NCBI GenBank assembly: GCA_020048935.1
Contig: JAIFLS010000079.1
Span: forward strand, 1 to 8,461
Source of the DNA: a bacterium
Lineage (GTDB): Bacteria > Verrucomicrobiota > Kiritimatiellia > UBA8416
Reading direction: 5' to 3'
Length of the DNA: 8,461 bases
Below the pieces are notes generated by a model. That model was given only the letters and a program-made list of their open reading frames with translations. It searched no databases and was not told the origin of the DNA. A program made the translations under genes and the position numbers. Below are positions 5,685-8,461 of the stretch, piece by piece; the first letter of the stretch is position 1, and each line of letters starts with the position of its first letter.

Positions 5685-6644
5685 ATGAGATCGATGTGTT
5701 CAATATTGGGCGTTTTGCTAGTGGTGTTGGCCTGTGACGTAGAGGCAAGGACATGGACCTCTCAAGCCGGAAGCAAGATTGATGCGGATTTCGTCAAAGC
5801 CGAGGATGGCAATGTCTGGCTCAAGGCAAGTGACGGCAAGATGTTGATGGTCAGTTTCAATGCGCTTGTAGCGGATGATCAGGCGCATGTCAGGACGCTT
5901 TGCAAGGAAATGCAGGAGAAGGCGGCTGCCGCGGCCGCGGCCGCGGATGCAGAGGCAGTCAGGGTAAAGGCTGAATTGCGGGCCGCCGTGCAGGCTAAGT
6001 GGAAACCAGGCCAGGTAGCAAGCTACGTCACTGCGGACGAGACTCGGGCATCGTACCATGTGTACATCCCTGCGTCGTTTGATCCGGACAAGCCGCCACC
6101 CTTGGTTTACGCATTCTCGCCGAGTGGGAATGGTCGGGGGCAACTGAATTCGATGATGCCGTCTGCTGAAAAGGCGGGGTGGATCGTAGTGGGTTGCGAT
6201 AAGATAAAGAACGGCATGGAAGAAGGCGAGCTGCGGAAGGAGGCTATCAGGATTGAAGATGCGATTATTGCGGACGTGCAGCAATCCATTCCACATGACG
6301 CCAAGCATGTTTATCTCTCTGGTTTCTCCGGGGGTGCCATGCAATCGTACCGACTCACCGCCAGGCGAACCGACATAAAGTTTGCAGGCGTACTGGCTTT
6401 CGGTGGCTGGCTTGGCGGCCTTGAATACCAGAAACTTGCTTTTCCCAGAGGTCTGGCAGTCGCCATGATTAACGGAGACGAAGACAATAATGCGAATGCC
6501 TGGGTTGACTCTGACAAGAAGGTGCTGAAGAGATATGGTTGGAAATCCGAATACTTTTCATTCCCCGGAGGCCACGCCATGGCACCGCCCGAAGTGATCG
6601 ATAAAGGCATGGAATGGATTCTGAATCAGCCGCTTCCAAAATGA
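5685..6644 (+). CDS. Secreted SHD1-domain alpha/beta-hydrolase (esterase/depolymerase-like)
   Basis: A 319-residue exported fusion. A signal peptide (about 1-21, ending DVEA before RTWTS) is followed by an SHD1 (SLA1 homology 1) module at about 22-69 (RTWTSQAGSKIDADFVKAED, then LKASDGKMLMVSFNAL), common in exported PVC proteins. An Ala-rich helical linker (77-105) contains eight consecutive Ala. From about 122 to the end is an alpha/beta hydrolase like PHB-depolymerase or feruloyl-esterase relatives: YHVYIPASFDPDKPPPLVYA, the nucleophile elbow GFSGG with Ser215, GDEDN with Asp265 or Asp267 as the acid, and GGH with His297. These are seen motifs; substrate is not deducible. ATG 5685 is chosen because AAGGA lies 4 bases upstream and it yields a clean signal peptide; the frame opens earlier, at 5631. 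It sits between the 94-bp repeats, after two small genes, and likely shares their transcript. Confidence 0.9.
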   Translation: MRSMCSILGVLLVVLACDVEARTWTSQAGSKIDADFVKAEDGNVWLKASDGKMLMVSFNALVADDQAHVRTLCKEMQEKAAAAAAAADAEAVRVKAELRAAVQAKWKPGQVASYVTADETRASYHVYIPASFDPDKPPPLVYAFSPSGNGRGQLNSMMPSAEKAGWIVVGCDKIKNGMEEGELRKEAIRIEDAIIADVQQSIPHDAKHVYLSGFSGGAMQSYRLTARRTDIKFAGVLAFGGWLGGLEYQKLAFPRGLAVAMINGDEDNNANAWVDSDKKVLKRYGWKSEYFSFPGGHAMAPPEVIDKGMEWILNQPLPK

Positions 6645-6698
6645 CGTGAAGAGCCAGCAAGCCTTGTCCGTCCATTCATTGCCAGGGCAAGACTTTCC

Positions 6699-6792
6699 AG
6701 CGATTGATGAGGATGTCCGACAGGAATACTGGGCAGAAATCAGAATGCAACCAGAAAGGGCCGACGAGCGGTTTGCCTGACAATCGCCAGCC
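6699..6792 (+). repeat. 94-bp direct repeat, right copy, with remnant coding tail
   Basis: This is the partner of 4856-4949 (90/94 identical). Codons from GCG 6700 to TGA 6778-6780 read AIDEDVRQEYWAEIRMQPE and end ADERFA. Against the left copy the changes are E to Q, T to A, one synonymous Arg and Q to R. Upstream the frame is open to a GTG at 6646 but the text no longer resembles the left copy beyond GQDFP, and no Shine-Dalgarno is present. It is a gene tail without a gene. Confidence 0.9.
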
Positions 6793-6824
6793 TATGCCGA
6801 ATAGTTGAATTCAGAGCCCAACAA

Positions 6825-6862
6825 AAGCCAGCCTATATCAGGCTCGCCGCCTGAGAGGGCTT
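6825..6862 (+). other. Branched hairpin region between the esterase and the toxin-antitoxin pair
   Basis: AAGCC (6825-6829) can pair with GGCTT (6858-6862). Inside, AGCCT (6830-6834) pairs with AGGCT (6840-6844) around ATATC, and CAGGC (6839-6843) offers an alternative pairing with GCCTG (6849-6853). It may act as a 3' end or processing structure; no T-run follows. The gene-free stretch 6645-6986 otherwise holds the right 94-bp repeat and the antitoxin promoter; nothing was seen in 6863-6940. Confidence 0.35.
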
Positions 6863-6943
6863 AAGTCACCAGTCGAGTAAAAATGTATTGTCAACACGCT
6901 GCGCGGCTTGCCATATGTTGATTCGTGACGTTCGCCGACATAA

Positions 6944-6978
6944 TTGACAATTGACAGGGGTATAACCAGTATTATACC
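6944..6978 (+). promoter_or_regulatory. Promoter with overlapping inverted-repeat operator of the toxin-antitoxin operon
   Basis: Two consensus TTGACA boxes occur in a row (6944-6949 and 6951-6956). The second is 16 bases from TATACC (6973-6978), a usable -10. GGTATAA (6959-6965) and TTATACC (6972-6978) form a perfect 7-bp inverted repeat with a 6-base spacer that covers the -10 region. Ribbon-helix-helix antitoxins typically bind such repeats to repress their own operon, so this is the likely operator. The -10 lies only 8 bases before the antitoxin ATG. Confidence 0.7.
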
Positions 6979-6986
6979 TTGATGCC

Positions 6987-7223
6987 ATGAAGACAGCCAT
7001 ATCCATACCTGATGATGTGTTCGCGCGGGTCGAGAGTTTTGCTCATCGTCGCAAGATGACGCGCAGCTCCTTGTTCACGGTGGCAGTGGACGAGTACCTC
7101 CTGCACCACCGTAACGATGATGTAACGCGGCGGCTGAACGAAGTGTATGCCAGTGAGGATTCTTCGCTCGACCCTGTATTTGCTCGTCTCCAATCCTTGT
7201 CACTTCCGAAGGAGGATTGGTAA
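6987..7223 (+). CDS. Ribbon-helix-helix antitoxin (MazE/PemI-type)
   Basis: A 78-residue antitoxin. The N-terminus MKTAISIPDDVFARVESFAH gives the beta strand and first helix of a ribbon-helix-helix DNA-binding fold, followed by KMTRSSLFTVAVDEYL as the second helix. The C-terminal part (VTRRLNEVYASEDSSLDPVF, then ARLQ and KEDW) is the tail that usually wraps and neutralises the toxin. It should dimerise, bind the inverted repeat just upstream and repress the operon. Its TAA stop overlaps the toxin ATG (TAATG), the usual arrangement for coupled synthesis. No Shine-Dalgarno precedes the start and the predicted -10 is 8 bases away, so the transcript may be leaderless. The earlier ATG at 6982 gives only ATG CCA TGA. 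Confidence 0.93.
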   Translation: MKTAISIPDDVFARVESFAHRRKMTRSSLFTVAVDEYLLHHRNDDVTRRLNEVYASEDSSLDPVFARLQSLSLPKEDW

Positions 7224-7561
7224 TGCAACGGGGAGATATCTGGTGGGCCGCGTTGCCGGACCCATTGGGTTCCGAGCCGGGCTACCGCCGCCCTGTCCTG
7301 GTCGTTCAGTCAGACGCCTTTACGCGTAGCGCAATCAGGACTGTACTTTGTGCTGCCGTCACCTCCAACCTTAATCTTGGCGCTGCTCCCGGTAACGTCC
7401 GTATTGCCGCACGTTCATCCGGTCTTTCGAAACCCTCAGTGGTCAACGTCTCGCAAGTTGCAGCCATCGACCGAACGTTCCTGAGGGAACGGATCAAGAC
7501 CCTCGACGCGGAGACGATGCGTCAGGTTGATGAAGGTCTTCGCCTGGTGCTCAATCTATAG
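7223..7561 (+). CDS. MazF/PemK-family endoribonuclease toxin
   Basis: A 112-residue toxin of the MazF/PemK family, which cleaves mRNA at short specific sequences and stops growth when the antitoxin decays. Hallmarks: RGDIWWAALPDPLGSEPGYR (3-22), the RRP motif (22-24) with the catalytic-type Arg, VLVVQSD (25-31), the VTSN segment with Thr47 in the position of the active-site Thr, and VVNVSQVAAIDRTFL near the C-terminus. AAGGAGG (7209-7215) lies 7 bases before ATG 7223, giving a strong ribosome binding site inside the antitoxin's end; TTG 7217 is in frame but too close to it. Length is normal for the family and no key residue is missing, so the toxin should be functional. The cleavage site cannot be read from the sequence. 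Confidence 0.95.
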   Translation: MQRGDIWWAALPDPLGSEPGYRRPVLVVQSDAFTRSAIRTVLCAAVTSNLNLGAAPGNVRIAARSSGLSKPSVVNVSQVAAIDRTFLRERIKTLDAETMRQVDEGLRLVLNL

Positions 7562-7593
7562 AATCGAACGATCTCAAGGAAAAGGAGAAGCAT

Positions 7594-8461
7594 ATGGATA
7601 TGTTGACTGGAGTGATGCTGGGGTTCGCGGCCTGGTTCATCCTGCGTGTCGGATTGACCGGCTGGTACACGGTGGGTCCGAACCAGCGGGCGGTGAAGAC
7701 GGTCTTCGGGCGCGCCCAGCGGTTGGGCAACCTGACAAGCCTTGACGACGTCATCGCCGAGTCCCTGAGGGAAACAGAGAAGGAGCGGTACTGTTATCCG
7801 CAAGTCCGGGTCATTATGCCGGGTGGTCCGTATTTCAAGTGGCCGTGGGAACACATACACAAGGTCTCGGTCGCCACGGAAACGGCCAATATGGCGTTTG
7901 ATCCCGAGTCGCCCTCGGCGAATCGCAACGGCACGGTCCTCGATGCGGTGACGAAGGATCAGTTGAATACGGGCCTGACTGGACAGATCCGGTTCCAGGT
8001 GTCTGATCGGAACCTGTATGCCTACATCTTCGGCGTGACCAACCCGATCGCGCATGTGATGGGGTACTTCGTGTCCGTGCTGCGGGAACGGATCGCAACC
8101 TTCGAGGCCCCACGGCAATCGGAAGCGACTGGGGCCCCGGAGGCAGTGTTAGTCGAGGGCATCTCGATCAACGACCTGCGCAAGAACCTGCGTGACCTGA
8201 ATGAGCACATGGATAAGGAATGCCAGTGTTCGCAAGCCCGTTACGGGATTCTGCTCGACGCTTCGCTCATTACGGGAATAGACCCGCCGCAAGAGGTGGA
8301 ATCGGCGTTGGCGGCGATCAACACGGCGCACAATCAGGTGTCCTCGGACATCAGCCTGGCGACCGCCGCCGCGGACCAGCGCATCGTCGAATCCAGGCGT
8401 GCGGTGGAAATCGAGACGCTCAAGGCGGAAGCGGAGGTCGAGCCGCTGCGGCGTCTGGCCG
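7594..8461 (+). CDS. SPFH/band 7 (prohibitin/HflK-like) membrane protein, runs off the right edge
   Basis: An SPFH-domain protein of which 289 codons are present. An N-terminal membrane anchor (about residues 3-22, LTGVMLGFAAWFILRVGL) is followed by WYTVGPNQRAVKTVFGRAQR, the typical start of HflK-like SPFH domains. An insert (LTSLDDVIAESLRETEKERY) comes before YPQVRVIMPGGPYFKWPW. GLTGQIRFQVSDRNLYAYIF and MGYFVSVLRERIATFEAP continue the band 7 core, and the last visible part (ALAAINTAHNQVSSDISLAT, VESRRAVEIETLKAEAEVEP) is the coiled-coil region. Such proteins form large ring assemblies on membranes and often influence proteases or membrane domains; partners are unknown here. GGAG (7584-7587) lies 6 bases before ATG 7594. 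It starts 32 bases after the toxin, so some co-transcription from the toxin-antitoxin promoter is possible although it is probably not part of that module. Confidence 0.93.
   Translation, partial: MDMLTGVMLGFAAWFILRVGLTGWYTVGPNQRAVKTVFGRAQRLGNLTSLDDVIAESLRETEKERYCYPQVRVIMPGGPYFKWPWEHIHKVSVATETANMAFDPESPSANRNGTVLDAVTKDQLNTGLTGQIRFQVSDRNLYAYIFGVTNPIAHVMGYFVSVLRERIATFEAPRQSEATGAPEAVLVEGISINDLRKNLRDLNEHMDKECQCSQARYGILLDASLITGIDPPQEVESALAAINTAHNQVSSDISLATAAADQRIVESRRAVEIETLKAEAEVEPLRRLA

Noticed and set aside
5718..6344. 208-codon minus-strand frame
   Set aside because: It is a shadow of the SHD1-esterase gene, which has a signal peptide, domains and catalytic motifs.
6813..6870. Possible integron attC site (GCCCAAC at 6816-6822 fits RYYYAAC, followed by hairpins)
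   Set aside because: No matching GTTRRRY core follows at the right place, no integron integrase is present, and no similar site follows the left repeat.
7522..8118. 198-codon minus-strand frame
   Set aside because: It is a shadow of the toxin end and the SPFH gene; the plus-strand protein is clearly recognisable.

Overview
The window looks like a chromosomal accessory region of a bacterium from the PVC group (Verrucomicrobiota, Kiritimatiellota, Lentisphaerota or Planctomycetota). Several protein types point there together: an anaerobic sulfatase-maturating radical SAM enzyme, an SHD1 domain fused to a secreted esterase, a secretin of the STN-plus-barrel kind common in that group, and a long-insert SPFH/band 7 protein. 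The assignment is inferred from protein families; no rRNA or other taxonomic marker is present.

Layout. On the minus strand, running off the left edge, is the N-terminal two thirds of a sulfatase-maturating enzyme (829 to 2). A divergent intergenic region (830-1081) holds an 11-bp tandem repeat and a striking duplicated leader of about 60 bp made of ATTATG/CATAAT half-sites. It lies directly before an AAA ATPase with a DUF234-type nuclease-like C-terminus (1082-2497). A promoter-like sequence then precedes a tight three-gene cluster (2724-4763): a multi-spanning membrane protein, a lipoprotein with an STN-like domain, and a short secretin-barrel protein that starts inside the lipoprotein stop codon. 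The lipoprotein and barrel protein look like the two halves of one PVC secretin encoded separately.

From 4764 to about 6800 is a block bounded by two 94-bp direct repeats (90/94 identical), each carrying the end of the same small coding sequence and its stop codon. Between them lie a small membrane protein, a short PEGA-like lipoprotein that seems truncated, and a secreted SHD1-esterase fusion (5685-6644). The repeats and remnants suggest insertion, duplication or decay.

The right end holds a MazEF/PemIK-type toxin-antitoxin pair (6987-7561). Its promoter overlaps a perfect inverted repeat that is probably the autoregulatory operator, and the antitoxin lacks a Shine-Dalgarno sequence. An SPFH/band 7 membrane protein follows after 32 bp and runs off the right edge.

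No tRNA, rRNA, CRISPR array, transposase or integrase was recognised. The clearest candidates for something undescribed are the split secretin cluster, the duplicated ATPase leader, and the repeat-bounded block.
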